A stretch of 64,000 nucleotides of DNA from DASXRA01 sp963737425 (GCA_963737425.1 CAVTSX010000009.1:620001-684000), one strand, 5' to 3'. Counted from the first letter of the stretch, positions 25,290 through 34,258 are shown. Made by a program: numbers and translations. The notes: generated from the letters alone by a model not told the origin.

Positions 25290-27234
25290 TTCGCGCTACG
25301 GGGCTTGGCACGGCGGACCGGACCCGCTCGAGCCGCCCTACGACATCCGCCGCGCTCTCGACGAGATCGGCGAGGATGTACTAGCGGGGATGTCGCCGCG
25401 CAACGCCCTCAACCGAGTGTTGCGACGCGGCAGCAGCGGCCGAAACGGCCTCGACGCGTTGCGTCGCCAGGCGCGCGACCGGGCTCGGGACCTACGCCGC
25501 AGCGGCCAGCTCGACGGCACACTGCAGGAGGTACGCAAGCTGCTCGACGAGGCGATCGAGGCCGAACGGCGAGCGTTGTTCCCCGACCCGGACGACTCGG
25601 CGCGCATGGCCGAAGCCGAACTCGACGCCCTTCCCCCTGATGCCGCCCGGGCCGTGCGCGAACTCGCCGACTTCCAGTGGCGTTCACCCGAGGCGCGCGA
25701 GAAGTACCAGCAGATTCAGGATCTGCTGCGGTCCGAGGTCCTCGACGCTCAGTTCGCAGGCATGCGCGACGCGCTGGCCAATGCGACGCCGCAAGATATG
25801 CAGCGCATCCGCGAGATGATGCAGGCGCTCAACGAGATGCTCGACGCCGACGCCCGCGGCGAGCACACCCAGCAACAGTTCGACGAGTTCATGAGCCAGT
25901 ATGGCGAGTTCTTCCCGGACAATCCGCAAAACCTCGCCGAGCTCGTCGACTCGCTGGCTCGACGCGCTGCGGCCGCCCAGCGCCTCATGGACTCGCTGAC
26001 CCCCGAGCAACGCGCCGAACTCGGCGGCCTCATGGCGCAGGCGATGAACGAGGCGGGTCTGGCCGATGAGATGGCACGCCTGCAGAATTCGTTGCGCGCG
26101 GCTCGTCCCGATCTGCAATGGGGCGGCCGCGAACGCATGGACGGCGACGAGCCGATGGGCTACGCCAACGCGACGGGCGCACTCGCCGAACTTGCCGAAC
26201 TCGACGATCTTGCCGAACTCGCCCTGCAGGACTACCCGGGAGCAAGCCTCGACGACATCGACGAGGAACTCGTGCAGCGCGCCCTGGGCCGGCAGGCCGT
26301 CGACGATCTGGGCCAGCTACGCCAGATCGAGCGCGAACTGCAACGCCAGGGCTACCTCGAACGTGGTGGTGAGGGGCTGCAGCTGACACCCCGGGCGTTG
26401 CGCAGACTGGGCGCGAGTGCCCTGCGCCGCGTCTTCTCCACTCTCGAATCAGGACGGCGCGGCGACCACGACATCCGCGATGCCGGCGCCGCCGGCGAGG
26501 TCACCGGAGCCACCCGCGAGTGGCGCTTCGGCGACGAGCAGCCCATCAACGTCGTGCGCACCGTGCGCAACGCCGTGTTACGCGGGGGCGGCGCGCCGGT
26601 CCGGCTCACCGCGGACGACTTCGAGGTGGACGAGACCGAACGGCGCAGCTCGGCGGCGGTCGCACTGCTCGTCGACATGTCCTACTCGATGGAGTTGCGC
26701 GGCACCTGGGGCGAGGCGAAGACGACCGCGCTTGCGCTGCATGCCCTGGTCACCTCCAAGTACCCGCAGGATTCGATCGAGATCATCGGGTTCTCCGACT
26801 ACGCGCGGGTGATGAGCCCACGGGCCCTCGTGCAACACGACTGGGACCGTGTACAGGGCACCAACCTGCAGCACGCGCTCATGCTTGCCCGCAGGCACCT
26901 CGACAAGCATCGAGACGCCGAGCCGGTCATCCTGGTGATCACTGACGGCGAGCCGACCGCCTACCTTGCCGAGGACGGCTTCGCCGACTTCGCCTGGCCG
27001 CCGACCCGGCAGACCATCGCCGCCACCCTGGCCGAGGTCGAGCGATGCACGCGACGAGGCGCGACCATCAACGTGTTCATGCTCGACGACGAGCCGCGCC
27101 TGGTGTCGTTCATGCACGAGCTCGGCCGGCGAAACGGCGGCCGGGTGTTCCTGCCCAATCGTGGCTCGCTCGGCGAGTACGTGGTTGCCGACTACCTGCG
27201 CTCACGGCGCGGCCGGCACCGACGGGCCAGCTGA
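25282..27234 (+). CDS. VWA-domain partner of the AAA ATPase
   Basis: A 650-residue protein. Residues ~1-420 are alpha-helical, acidic and rich in Glu/Gln/Ala. Residues ~455-640 are a von Willebrand A domain with MIDAS motif DMSYSM (~468-473, DxSxS), a conserved TNLQ and the ITDGEPT loop. VWA/AAA pairs usually act together in metal insertion or complex remodelling. The GTG start overlaps the ATPase gene by 8 bases. Codon 433 (26578-26580) is TTA. A repeat-rich 554-base space follows. Confidence 0.87.
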   Translation: MPSSRYGAWHGGPDPLEPPYDIRRALDEIGEDVLAGMSPRNALNRVLRRGSSGRNGLDALRRQARDRARDLRRSGQLDGTLQEVRKLLDEAIEAERRALFPDPDDSARMAEAELDALPPDAARAVRELADFQWRSPEAREKYQQIQDLLRSEVLDAQFAGMRDALANATPQDMQRIREMMQALNEMLDADARGEHTQQQFDEFMSQYGEFFPDNPQNLAELVDSLARRAAAAQRLMDSLTPEQRAELGGLMAQAMNEAGLADEMARLQNSLRAARPDLQWGGRERMDGDEPMGYANATGALAELAELDDLAELALQDYPGASLDDIDEELVQRALGRQAVDDLGQLRQIERELQRQGYLERGGEGLQLTPRALRRLGASALRRVFSTLESGRRGDHDIRDAGAAGEVTGATREWRFGDEQPINVVRTVRNAVLRGGGAPVRLTADDFEVDETERRSSAAVALLVDMSYSMELRGTWGEAKTTALALHALVTSKYPQDSIEIIGFSDYARVMSPRALVQHDWDRVQGTNLQHALMLARRHLDKHRDAEPVILVITDGEPTAYLAEDGFADFAWPPTRQTIAATLAEVERCTRRGATINVFMLDDEPRLVSFMHELGRRNGGRVFLPNRGSLGEYVVADYLRSRRGRHRRAS

Positions 27235-27326
27235 CAGAATTTCGCGGTCACCGGCCGGTAGCCCGGTAGCGGCGTCGATTACCGCGCGGTCCGGTGCGCA
27301 CGGGCGGCGCCATTCCCCCGGTGCGC

Positions 27327-27460
27327 GTGCCTCCCCGGTGCGCCTGGCTCCTCTATGCGCGTGCCTGCCCCGTGCGCGTGCCTGCCCCGTGCGCGTGCCT
27401 CTCCGGTGCGCGTGCGTCCCCCGAGCCGGGCGCCTCCCCGTGCGCGTGCCCGCCGGTGCC
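27327..27460. repeat. 17-bp tandem repeat array
   Basis: About eight head-to-tail copies of a 17-bp unit, best form GTGCCTGCCCCGTGCGC (two adjacent exact copies at 27361-27394), with degenerate copies on both sides. It lies 93 bases after the VWA gene and runs into palindromic repeat copy 3. Its frames are not convincingly coding. Confidence 0.85.
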
Positions 27461-27531
27461 GCCCCTGACTCCACCGCCTGATCATCTCTGCTGCAGCCGC
27501 GATCGGTGGCCGATTCGGCAGAGACGATCAA
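27452..27531. repeat. Palindromic repeat, copy 3
   Basis: The arms TGATCATCTCTGC and GCAGAGACGATCAA (27479-27531) flank a centre that starts TGCAGCCGCGATC, shared with copies 4 and 5. The GCCGGTGCCG found ~25 bases upstream in copies 4 and 5 is also present at 27452, and the downstream flank (CGTCCTTCGCGGCG) resembles that of copy 4. Confidence 0.88.
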
Positions 27532-27633
27532 GACGTCCTTCGCGGCGCTCACCGGGCCGTGACCACGAGCACGGGATGGAACCGCCAGCGGGACGGGGCC
27601 GCGCAAGATGGGCCCATCGATACGGCCCCGCCG

Positions 27634-27717
27634 ACATCGGCCCGCCAACATCGACCCACCGACATCGGCCCACCGACATGGGCCGGCCGACTTGGCCCCG
27701 CCGACATGGACCGGACG
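27634..27717. repeat. 14-bp tandem repeat array, six units
   Basis: Six consecutive 14-base units of consensus ACATCGGCCCACCG at 27634-27717, ending about 70 bases before the next gene. Individual units differ by 1-4 bases. Confidence 0.85.
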
Positions 27718-27788
27718 AGACGAGACTCTCGCCGCAGCGGTCGTAGGTGCTCGTCTCGGGCGCGGAATCGGCCGATAGCCTCGTTCTC

Positions 27789-28220
27789 GTGCACAAGTTG
27801 CTGCTGGCTCTACATGTTCTGACGGCCGTGTTCGCGATCGGGCCGCTGGTGCATGCGGCGACCACCGCGTCTCGCGGAGTGCGCAACGCCGATGCCGCAG
27901 CAACCGCCGGCAGTGCCCGCATGGCGCGCCGCTACGGCTATGTGTCGGTGCTCGTCATCGTGCTGGGCATGTCGCTCGTCCAGCCGAAATGGCACGCCGA
28001 GTTCGGCGACACCTGGGTCTGGCTCTCCCTTGCGCTGTGGGCGGTTGCCATGGCGCTGGTGCTCGCGGTCATCGCGCCGGCGCTCGACCGCGCCACAGAG
28101 CTGATCCGGGCCGGCGAGCCGGTGGCCTCGCTCAACGCCCGCGTGGCCGCCTGCGGCGGAGTCGTCGGGCTCATCTTCGCCGTGATCGTCTTCCTGATGG
28201 TGTACCGACCCGGCGGATGA
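27789..28220 (+). CDS. Four-TM membrane protein (DUF2269-like)
   Basis: A 143-residue integral membrane protein with hydrophobic segments near residues 3-24, 53-70, 82-103 and 120-140. It has the H-x-x-x-A-F-I-G pattern in the first helix seen in DUF2269/CopD-related small membrane proteins. I choose GTG 27789, where the first helix begins; the frame extends to 27747. There is no clear Shine-Dalgarno, so leaderless translation is possible. It overlaps the next gene (acetyltransferase) by four bases. Function unknown. Confidence 0.72.
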   Translation: MHKLLLALHVLTAVFAIGPLVHAATTASRGVRNADAAATAGSARMARRYGYVSVLVIVLGMSLVQPKWHAEFGDTWVWLSLALWAVAMALVLAVIAPALDRATELIRAGEPVASLNARVAACGGVVGLIFAVIVFLMVYRPGG

Positions 28221-28690
28221 GAGTCGAGGCGGTCGACCCAGCGCGCACCAGGCAGTTGCGCCGGGCTGTGCTGCGTCCGAACCTGGCCGCGGACGATCCG
28301 CTGCCTGGCGACGACCTCACCGGCGCTGTCCACCTGGCCGCGATCGAGGGCGAGGCCGTGATCGGCACGTGCTTCATCTACCCGGCGCAGTGCCCATGGC
28401 GCCCGGCGGACCAGCCATCGTGGCGGCTGCGGCAGATGGCCACCGCGCCAGAACACCGCGGCGGCGGAGCCGGCGCGGCCATGCTCGACGGCGCGATCGG
28501 CTACATCGCCGAGCACGGCGGTGGCACCCTGTGGCTCGAGGCGCGCGAGCGGGCGGTATCGCTGTACGCCCGCCACGGACTCGAGCGCGAAGGGGGCATC
28601 TTCGTCCACGCCGAGCACACCATCCCGCATCAACGGATGTGGCGCCAGATCAAAGGAGAACCTCGCGCAGCGCCCACCTCGTCTAAGTAG
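28217..28690 (+). CDS. GNAT-family N-acetyltransferase
   Basis: A 157-residue acetyl-CoA-dependent acetyltransferase. The acetyl-CoA-binding motif A is seen as QMATAPEHRGGGAGAAML (residues ~75-92), followed by the motif B region WLEARERAVSLYARHGLE, which is the typical GNAT C-terminal strand-helix. The acceptor is unknown. The ATG overlaps the stop of the upstream membrane protein (ATGA), so the two are coupled. The sigma-factor gene follows 25 bases later. Confidence 0.85.
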   Translation: MRVEAVDPARTRQLRRAVLRPNLAADDPLPGDDLTGAVHLAAIEGEAVIGTCFIYPAQCPWRPADQPSWRLRQMATAPEHRGGGAGAAMLDGAIGYIAEHGGGTLWLEARERAVSLYARHGLEREGGIFVHAEHTIPHQRMWRQIKGEPRAAPTSSK

Positions 28691-28715
28691 GTAACGGCGT
28701 CGAAAGGAGTACAGC

Positions 28716-29213
28716 GTGCGCGACGAGACGGCGTTTCGCGACTTCGTCGAGGCCAACGGCGCGACGTTGCTGCACACCGCACGACTGCTGACCGGCGACC
28801 ACCACCGCGCCGAGGACCTCGTTCAATCGGCGCTCACCAAGCTGTACCTGAAATGGAACAGGGTGCGCGAGCCGCTCGCCTACACGCGCAGGGCGCTCGT
28901 CAACGGCCAGATCGACTCGTCGCGACGACGCTGGTGGGGCGAGCGACCGGCCGAGGTCGTGCCGGAACCGATGGCCCAGGACCCGAGCTACGCGGCAACC
29001 GACGAGCGCGACGAGCTGCGCCGGCTGCTCCGGGAGCTCACCCGGCTCGAGCGCTCGGTCGTGGTCCTGCGCTACTACTGCGACATGTCCGAGAAGGACA
29101 CCGCGGCGTCCCTGCGGTTGCCGCTCGGCACCGTGAAGAGCACGGGCGCACGAGCGCTCGCCCGACTGCGAGTGAACGCAGCCGCAAGTACAACCGGAGG
29201 TGAGCAGCGGTGA
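28716..29213 (+). CDS. SigE-family ECF RNA polymerase sigma factor
   Basis: A 165-residue group 4 sigma factor. Region 2 (residues ~8-75; DHHRAEDLVQSALTKLYLKW is the core-binding helix 2.2) and region 4 (~100-155; YYCDMSEKDTAASLRLPLGT as the HTH) match the actinobacterial SigE-like ECF family. The GTG start has AAAGGAG 7 bases upstream. Its stop overlaps the start of the membrane-protein gene (GTGA), the normal place for the cognate anti-sigma or regulatory membrane protein. The promoters it controls are unknown; autoregulation is likely. Confidence 0.9.
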   Translation: MRDETAFRDFVEANGATLLHTARLLTGDHHRAEDLVQSALTKLYLKWNRVREPLAYTRRALVNGQIDSSRRRWWGERPAEVVPEPMAQDPSYAATDERDELRRLLRELTRLERSVVVLRYYCDMSEKDTAASLRLPLGTVKSTGARALARLRVNAAASTTGGEQR

Positions 29214-29893
29214 GTCCAAGCGAGTCCGAACTTCGAGCGGCGCTTCGAGCAGGTGAAGGCGACACCGTCGCCGCCGACGAGATCATCGCCCACGCCCGGA
29301 GTGCTCGCCACGAGCGACGCAAGACGCTGGCCGCGATGGGCGGTGCGGTCGCCGCCGTCCTCGCGGTCGGCGGCACGGTGGCTGCGGTGCAACTCAGTCA
29401 CGACGACCACCGGGCAAATCCGGCCGGGTCTGCGCCTGCCACCTCGACCGCCCGCGTCCCGCAGGCCTGCCCGGCCACTCCACCGAACGTCAACACGCCG
29501 AGCGCGTCCGGCGGCCAGCTGTTTCCGACCGACGTCACGGCGATTCGTGTGTGCTTCTACGACGTGCAGCGCGTGAAGGCCTCGACCGTCATCGACGGGC
29601 CGGCCGCGCGGTCGTACGCCCAGCGGTTCAATGCGCTGCCCCCGGCGAGCAAGGCGCTGGCCTGCCCGCTGTTCTTGACGCAGAAGGCCATCGTCATGCT
29701 GCCGGTGACCGCGAGCGGGCCGGCCGCCACCGTGGTCGGCAAGATCGGCGGTTGCGGGACGACCAGCAACGGCACCGCAAAGCGCAACGCGGCCGAACTG
29801 CTCACCGAACTCGAGACTGGCCTGGTCGTGTCGAGCGCGCCGGCACCGTCGTCCGGCACAGCGAAGAACAGTCCGGGTCCTGGGCCGAGCTGA
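29210..29893 (+). CDS. Single-TM partner of the SigE-type sigma factor
   Basis: A 227-residue bitopic protein. The cytosolic N-terminus (~1-40, ELRAALRAGEGDTVAADEII) resembles the short region preceding the membrane helix of partners of SigE-type sigma factors. The TM helix is at ~41-62 (AAMGGAVAAVLAVGGTVAAV). The extracytoplasmic part has four Cys and no known fold. Overlap with the sigma gene supports a signalling pair. It lacks a clear ZAS (HxxxCxxC) motif, so the anti-sigma role is inferred from position only. Confidence 0.75.
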   Translation: MSPSESELRAALRAGEGDTVAADEIIAHARSARHERRKTLAAMGGAVAAVLAVGGTVAAVQLSHDDHRANPAGSAPATSTARVPQACPATPPNVNTPSASGGQLFPTDVTAIRVCFYDVQRVKASTVIDGPAARSYAQRFNALPPASKALACPLFLTQKAIVMLPVTASGPAATVVGKIGGCGTTSNGTAKRNAAELLTELETGLVVSSAPAPSSGTAKNSPGPGPS

Positions 29894-29901
29894 GCCGACG
29901 G

Positions 29902-32358
29902 CTACAGGCCGCGAAGGCGCCGCGGTCCGGTGTCGACCCGAGCCGCAGGCTGGGCCACGTCGATCCGCGCCTCGTGCACCACGACCCCACCCGGCGTGGC
30001 GGACGCGGCAAGCGAGCACTCGGCAACCTCGGGCAGGTCATCGGCCAGCGCCGATACCCGCAAGACGACATCGGCGAGCGCGGCGAGGTTCGCGGGTTCC
30101 GCACCCCCGTAGCCACTGAGCAGCGGCGCGGCTCGGGGAGCGCGGATGAGTTCGTCCGCAGCCGCCGAGGTGAGCGGCACGATCGCGTATGCGCGGTCGC
30201 CGAGCAGGTCGGTGGCCACTCCCCCGATGCCGAAGGAGACGATCGCGCCGAACGAGCGATCGTCGTGGACGCCGAGCACGACCTCGATGCCAGGTGCATG
30301 AGCAGCGGTCACCCCGATGCCGTAATAGCCGAGCAGTTGGGCGGCCGCGTCGGCATCCAGTCCGTTGGCCGAGGCGAGCGCCTTCTCGACGAGAGCCCGC
30401 GCGGCCTGCCGGTCGACGTCGAACTGCGGCACCTCGCTCGGCTGCAGACGCCGCCACTGCGCGTAGCGCACCGCCTTGGCGAGTGCTCGCACTGCACGCT
30501 CGGGCGTCGGGTAGGACGGCACCGAGCCACGAGCGGGCGCGTGCTCCCCCGGCTCTGCGAGCGCGCCGGGTACACCGTCGAAGCCGAGGAATGTCGAGAC
30601 CACTGGCTTTTGTGCCTGACCCCCAGCCGCTCGCAGCCCGAGCGCGTAGTGGTCGGGCGCGATGCGCTGCAGCGGCGGCACGAACACAGCGACGATCGAG
30701 TCGACGTCGTCGGCGGCCGCGGCATCCCGCACGGCGGCGCCGAACGCTTCCGGTGCCGCATCTACCCCGACATCGACCATGCTGGTCAGCACCAGCTGCT
30801 CACTGGCACAGGCATCGGCGACCAGCACGCCCACCGCCGTCGAGTTGCTCACCACAGCAACTCGGTCGCCCTCGGGCAGCGGTTGCGCGACGAGCAGCAG
30901 CGCAACGTCGAACAGTTCGCCGAGCGTGTCGACCCGAACCACGCCGGATGACTCGAACAGCGCCTGCACGCTGACGTCGGGTACTTCGACGGACGTGTGC
31001 CGCAGCCCCTTCGGCAGCCGGCCGAGTTGATCAAGCCCCCGACCGCTCTTGACGGCGACGATCGGCTTGTGCCGGGCGAGCCGCCGCGCCAGCCGGGCGA
31101 ACTTGCGCGGGTTGCCGAAGCTTTCCAGGTACAGCAACGCGATGTCGGTGGAGTCGTCGGTTTCCCAGTACTGCAGCAGGTCGTTGCCGGACACGTCGGC
31201 CCGATTTCCGGCCGAGACGAACGCCGATACGCCGAGCCCGCGCCGCGCGGCCTCGCCGAGAACGGCCACCCCGAGCGCTCCGGACTGGCAGAAGAACCCG
31301 GCGCGTCCGGCGAGCGGCGACAGCGGGGCAAGCGACGCGTTGAGCCGCACCGCCGGGTCGGTGTTGATCACGCCGAGGCAGTTCGGCCCGACGATGCGCA
31401 TGCCGTGGTGGCGGGCGGCAACGACGAGCGCGCGCTGTGCGTCGCGGCCGGCATCGTCGCCGCGCTCGCCGAATCCGCCGGTGATGACCACCAGGCCGTG
31501 GACGCCCTTGGTGGCGCACTGCTCGACGACCGGCGGCACGGCGTCGGCCGGAACGCAGATCACGGCCAGGTCGATCGGGTCGGGCACGTCGGCCACGGAC
31601 GGGTAGGCGCGTACGCCCGCGACGTGGCGGGCCTGCTCGTTCACCGGGAACAGCGTCCCCTCGAAGCCCGTCCGGAGCAGGTTGCGAAACACGAGGTTGC
31701 CGATCTTGGCCTCGTCGTTGCTGGCGCCGATAACGGCGATCGACGACGGGAAGAGCAGCCGCCGGATAGACCGCGCCTCCGCGTGCTGCTCGCGCTCACG
31801 CATGACCTGCTCGGTCAGCGCGGTCTCGTCGATGTCGAATTCGAGGGTCACCTCGCCGTATTCGAGGTGCCGGGTCGGCTGGTAGCCGGCATCGCGAAAG
31901 ACCCTGAGCATCGCGTTGTTCTCGGCGAGCACCACGGCGTTGAACCGCATGATGCCGCTTTCGCGCGCTGCCGCCGCGAGATGCTCGAGCAGCACGGAAC
32001 CGATGCCCCTGCCCTGGTGCGCATCGGCGACGACGAAGGCCACCTCGGCCTCAGCGGTGCCCGGCTCCCGTTCGTAGCGTCCGACCGCGATGATCTCGTT
32101 GCCGAGCAGGGCCAGCAGTGCAACCCGGTCATGGTGGTCGACGTGCGTGAACCGGTGCAGATCCCGTTCCGGGATGCGCGGATAGGCCGAGAAGTAACGC
32201 AGGAAACGGGTGCGCGTCGACAACCTGCTGTGGAACGCGACGAGTGCCTCGGCATCGGCCGGTTCGATCGGCCGGATGTGGACGGTGCCCCCGTCGGCGA
32301 TGACCACGTCGGCCTCCCAGTGCGGGGGAAAGGCCGTCGCGGCGCCCGGAACATCCAT
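29902..32358 (-). CDS. GNAT acetyltransferase fused to an NDP-forming acyl-CoA synthetase, ATP-grasp truncated
   Basis: An 818-residue fusion. An N-terminal GNAT domain (~1-180; VADAHQGRGIGSVLLEHL) precedes a CoA-binding Rossmann domain (~205-310; SSIAVIGASNDEAKIGNLV), succinyl-CoA-ligase-like domains (~320-600; the GPNCLGV motif) and a C-terminal ATP-grasp part. Homologues are protein lysine acetyltransferases/acyl-CoA synthetases of ~890-910 residues. Here the ATP-grasp domain is short: LLGYYGIGV (~675) is followed almost directly by PGIEVVLGV, so ~85 residues that normally hold the ATP-binding subdomain (the VxLKxxGPxxxHKSDxGGV region) are absent, in frame. Acetyltransfer may persist; ligase activity is doubtful. 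Its ATG follows the acuC stop by one base. Confidence 0.88.
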   Translation of the reverse strand: MDVPGAATAFPPHWEADVVIADGGTVHIRPIEPADAEALVAFHSRLSTRTRFLRYFSAYPRIPERDLHRFTHVDHHDRVALLALLGNEIIAVGRYEREPGTAEAEVAFVVADAHQGRGIGSVLLEHLAAAARESGIMRFNAVVLAENNAMLRVFRDAGYQPTRHLEYGEVTLEFDIDETALTEQVMREREQHAEARSIRRLLFPSSIAVIGASNDEAKIGNLVFRNLLRTGFEGTLFPVNEQARHVAGVRAYPSVADVPDPIDLAVICVPADAVPPVVEQCATKGVHGLVVITGGFGERGDDAGRDAQRALVVAARHHGMRIVGPNCLGVINTDPAVRLNASLAPLSPLAGRAGFFCQSGALGVAVLGEAARRGLGVSAFVSAGNRADVSGNDLLQYWETDDSTDIALLYLESFGNPRKFARLARRLARHKPIVAVKSGRGLDQLGRLPKGLRHTSVEVPDVSVQALFESSGVVRVDTLGELFDVALLLVAQPLPEGDRVAVVSNSTAVGVLVADACASEQLVLTSMVDVGVDAAPEAFGAAVRDAAAADDVDSIVAVFVPPLQRIAPDHYALGLRAAGGQAQKPVVSTFLGFDGVPGALAEPGEHAPARGSVPSYPTPERAVRALAKAVRYAQWRRLQPSEVPQFDVDRQAARALVEKALASANGLDADAAAQLLGYYGIGVTAAHAPGIEVVLGVHDDRSFGAIVSFGIGGVATDLLGDRAYAIVPLTSAAADELIRAPRAAPLLSGYGGAEPANLAALADVVLRVSALADDLPEVAECSLAASATPGGVVVHEARIDVAQPAARVDTGPRRLRGL

Positions 32359-32359
32359 C

Positions 32360-33535
32360 TCAATCTCGTGGATCGTCCGGGTCGAGCCCGAGCAGCGGAA
32401 ACACGGCGTTCCTGGTCGCGCCTATGGCGCGGTCCAGCCAGGAGTCCCCACCAGGTATCCACGGATGGGCCTCGATCGCGGATCCTTCGGCCAGCTCGCC
32501 CATCCGCTGCGGCGGGCGCCCGCCGAGGCTGCGGACGTGGGTAGCCCACTGGGGCGGGATGGGCGTTGCGAGGTCGACAGACCCACCGGACACCTCGGCG
32601 ATCAGGTGCGTCCAGGTGCGCGGGACGCAGCGCACCAGTCCGTACCCGCCGCCGCCGAACGCCAGCCACCGTCCGTGCGCCGCCTCGTGCGCGAGCGCGT
32701 GCAACTCGCCGATCGCAGCGCGCTGGCCGTCGACGGACAGTTCGAGGTTCGCCAGCGGGTCGTCATGGTGGGTGTCGCATCCGCACTGGGTGACGAGGAC
32801 GTCCGGGCCGAACGCTCGCACTGCGCCGGGCACGACCGCCCGAAACGCGCGCAGCCAGCCCGAGTCGCCCGTGCCGGGCGGCAGGGCGACATTGACCGAC
32901 GTTCCGGTTGCATCGCCTGTGCCGATCTCGCTCGGCATGCCGGTTCCGGGAAACAGCGTGCGCGGGTCCTGATGCAGGCTGACCGTCAGCACCCTGGCGT
33001 CGTCATAGAACGCGGCCTGGACGCCGTCGCCGTGGTGCACGTCGATGTCGACGTAGGCAACCTTGCGAGCGCCGGCCTCGAGCAGGGTACGGATGCCGAG
33101 CACCACGTCGTTGAAGATGCAGAACCCTGAGGCGCGGTCGCGCATCGCGTGGTGCAGGCCGCCCGCGATGTTCACCGCGTGCTCGACGTTCCCGCTCCAC
33201 ATCTCGCGCGCGGCCAGCGCCGACCCGCCGGCCACCAGGGCCGACGCCTCGTACATCCCGCGAAACACCGGGTCGTCCGACGTGCCGAGGCCATAGCCTT
33301 CGAAGGCCGGGTTGACGCTCGCCTCGCGGACGGCCGCCAGGTAGCCGGCGTCGTGAATGCCGAGCAGCTGACGCTCGTCGGCCGGCACCGGCGCCAGCAC
33401 GGACACCGCATCGAGCACGCCGAGTTCGCGAGCCAGCCGGATCGTGAGATCGAGGCGCACCGGGTTGAGTGGATGGTCGCCGAAGTCGTAGGCGAGGTAG
33501 CGCTCGTCCCAGATGACGCTCGCCGTGCAGCCCAT
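32360..33535 (-). CDS. acuC: AcuC-type acetoin utilisation/histone deacetylase-family protein
   Basis: A zinc-dependent deacetylase of the arginase/HDAC fold, 391 residues. Key residues: the catalytic His pair in GGLHHAM (His128-His129), metal ligands Asp165 and His167 in DIDVHHGDG, and Asp254 in CGCDTHHDD. In Bacillus, AcuC deacetylates acetyl-CoA synthetase. Here the gene is translationally coupled (TGAGATG) to a GNAT/acyl-CoA-synthetase fusion, a writer-eraser pair for lysine acetylation. I start at ATG 33535, where family alignment begins (MGCTASVIWDERY); the frame is open to 33670. Divergent from a RimJ-like acetyltransferase. Confidence 0.92.
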   Translation of the reverse strand: MGCTASVIWDERYLAYDFGDHPLNPVRLDLTIRLARELGVLDAVSVLAPVPADERQLLGIHDAGYLAAVREASVNPAFEGYGLGTSDDPVFRGMYEASALVAGGSALAAREMWSGNVEHAVNIAGGLHHAMRDRASGFCIFNDVVLGIRTLLEAGARKVAYVDIDVHHGDGVQAAFYDDARVLTVSLHQDPRTLFPGTGMPSEIGTGDATGTSVNVALPPGTGDSGWLRAFRAVVPGAVRAFGPDVLVTQCGCDTHHDDPLANLELSVDGQRAAIGELHALAHEAAHGRWLAFGGGGYGLVRCVPRTWTHLIAEVSGGSVDLATPIPPQWATHVRSLGGRPPQRMGELAEGSAIEAHPWIPGGDSWLDRAIGATRNAVFPLLGLDPDDPRD

Positions 33536-33621
33536 GCCCGCAACCGTAGCCCGCCGAAGCCCGGTGCCGGCCTGCCGCAAACTCGTGGCAGCGCCACTTC
33601 GCGCTCTGGGAATATGGCGCG

Positions 33622-34173
33622 GTGCATCCCAACTATCCGATCCAGACCAAGCGGCTGCTGCTGCGTCCACTTCGTATCGACGACGTCACCGCCATGTACA
33701 CATACCGGTCACGCGATGACGTGTGCCGCTTTCTCATGCATCCCGCGCAGACTCGCGACGACGTCGAGCGGATGGTCGCCAACAGCCGCAGCGATCTGGC
33801 CGAGGAGGGCCAGGCCCTGACGCTCGCGGCAATCGAGCGCGATACGGACGCTTTCGTCGGCGATGTCGTGCTCTTCTGGCGCAGCCGCGAGCAACGGGGC
33901 GGTGAGATCGGCTACGTGCTCGACCCGCAGCACGCTGGACGCGGCTACGCCACCGAGGCAAGCGCCGCGCTGCTGCGGCTCGGGTTCGACCACTACGCCC
34001 TGCATCGCATCATCGGCCGGCTGGATGCGCGCAATACCGCCTCGGGGCGGGTGCTGGAGAAGGCCGGCATGCGGCGCGAGGCCCATTTCGTGCAGAACGA
34101 ATTCGTCAAGGGCGAGTGGGCCGATGAGGTCGTCTACGCCGCCCTGGCCAGCGAATGGCGCGATCCCAGCTAA
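33622..34173 (+). CDS. RimJ/RimL-type GNAT acetyltransferase
   Basis: A 183-residue acetyltransferase of the RimJ/RimL (acetyl_transf_3) group, which acetylates protein N-termini or small amines. Visible: the TKRLLLRPLRIDD N-terminal strand (residues 9-21), acetyl-CoA motif YVLDPQHAGRGYATEAS (~98-114), and the terminal HRIIGRLDARNTASGRVLEK followed by GM (~132-153), highly characteristic of the subfamily. GTG start. Convergent with the cystathionine gamma gene, with palindromic repeat copy 4 between them. Target unknown. Confidence 0.9.
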   Translation: MHPNYPIQTKRLLLRPLRIDDVTAMYTYRSRDDVCRFLMHPAQTRDDVERMVANSRSDLAEEGQALTLAAIERDTDAFVGDVVLFWRSREQRGGEIGYVLDPQHAGRGYATEASAALLRLGFDHYALHRIIGRLDARNTASGRVLEKAGMRREAHFVQNEFVKGEWADEVVYAALASEWRDPS

Positions 34174-34258
34174 CTGTCCGGGAGGTACCCGACGGTCACG
34201 ACCCCAGTCACGACCCGCGGTCGCGATCCCAACTTGCCACCCCGACCTGCCACGCGCA

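Larger units (their letters stand above)
27235..27788. other. 554-base repeat-rich intergenic region
   Basis: No gene is supported here. The region is almost fully accounted for by a 17-bp tandem array, palindromic repeat copy 3 and a 14-bp tandem array. The many overlapping ORFs in this stretch have Arg/Gly/Ala-rich repeat-derived sequences. Confidence 0.75.

Noticed and set aside
27202..27903. Minus-strand 233-codon ORF
   Set aside because: Its product consists of repeat-derived Arg/Gly/His units from the tandem arrays and overlaps the VWA and membrane-protein genes.
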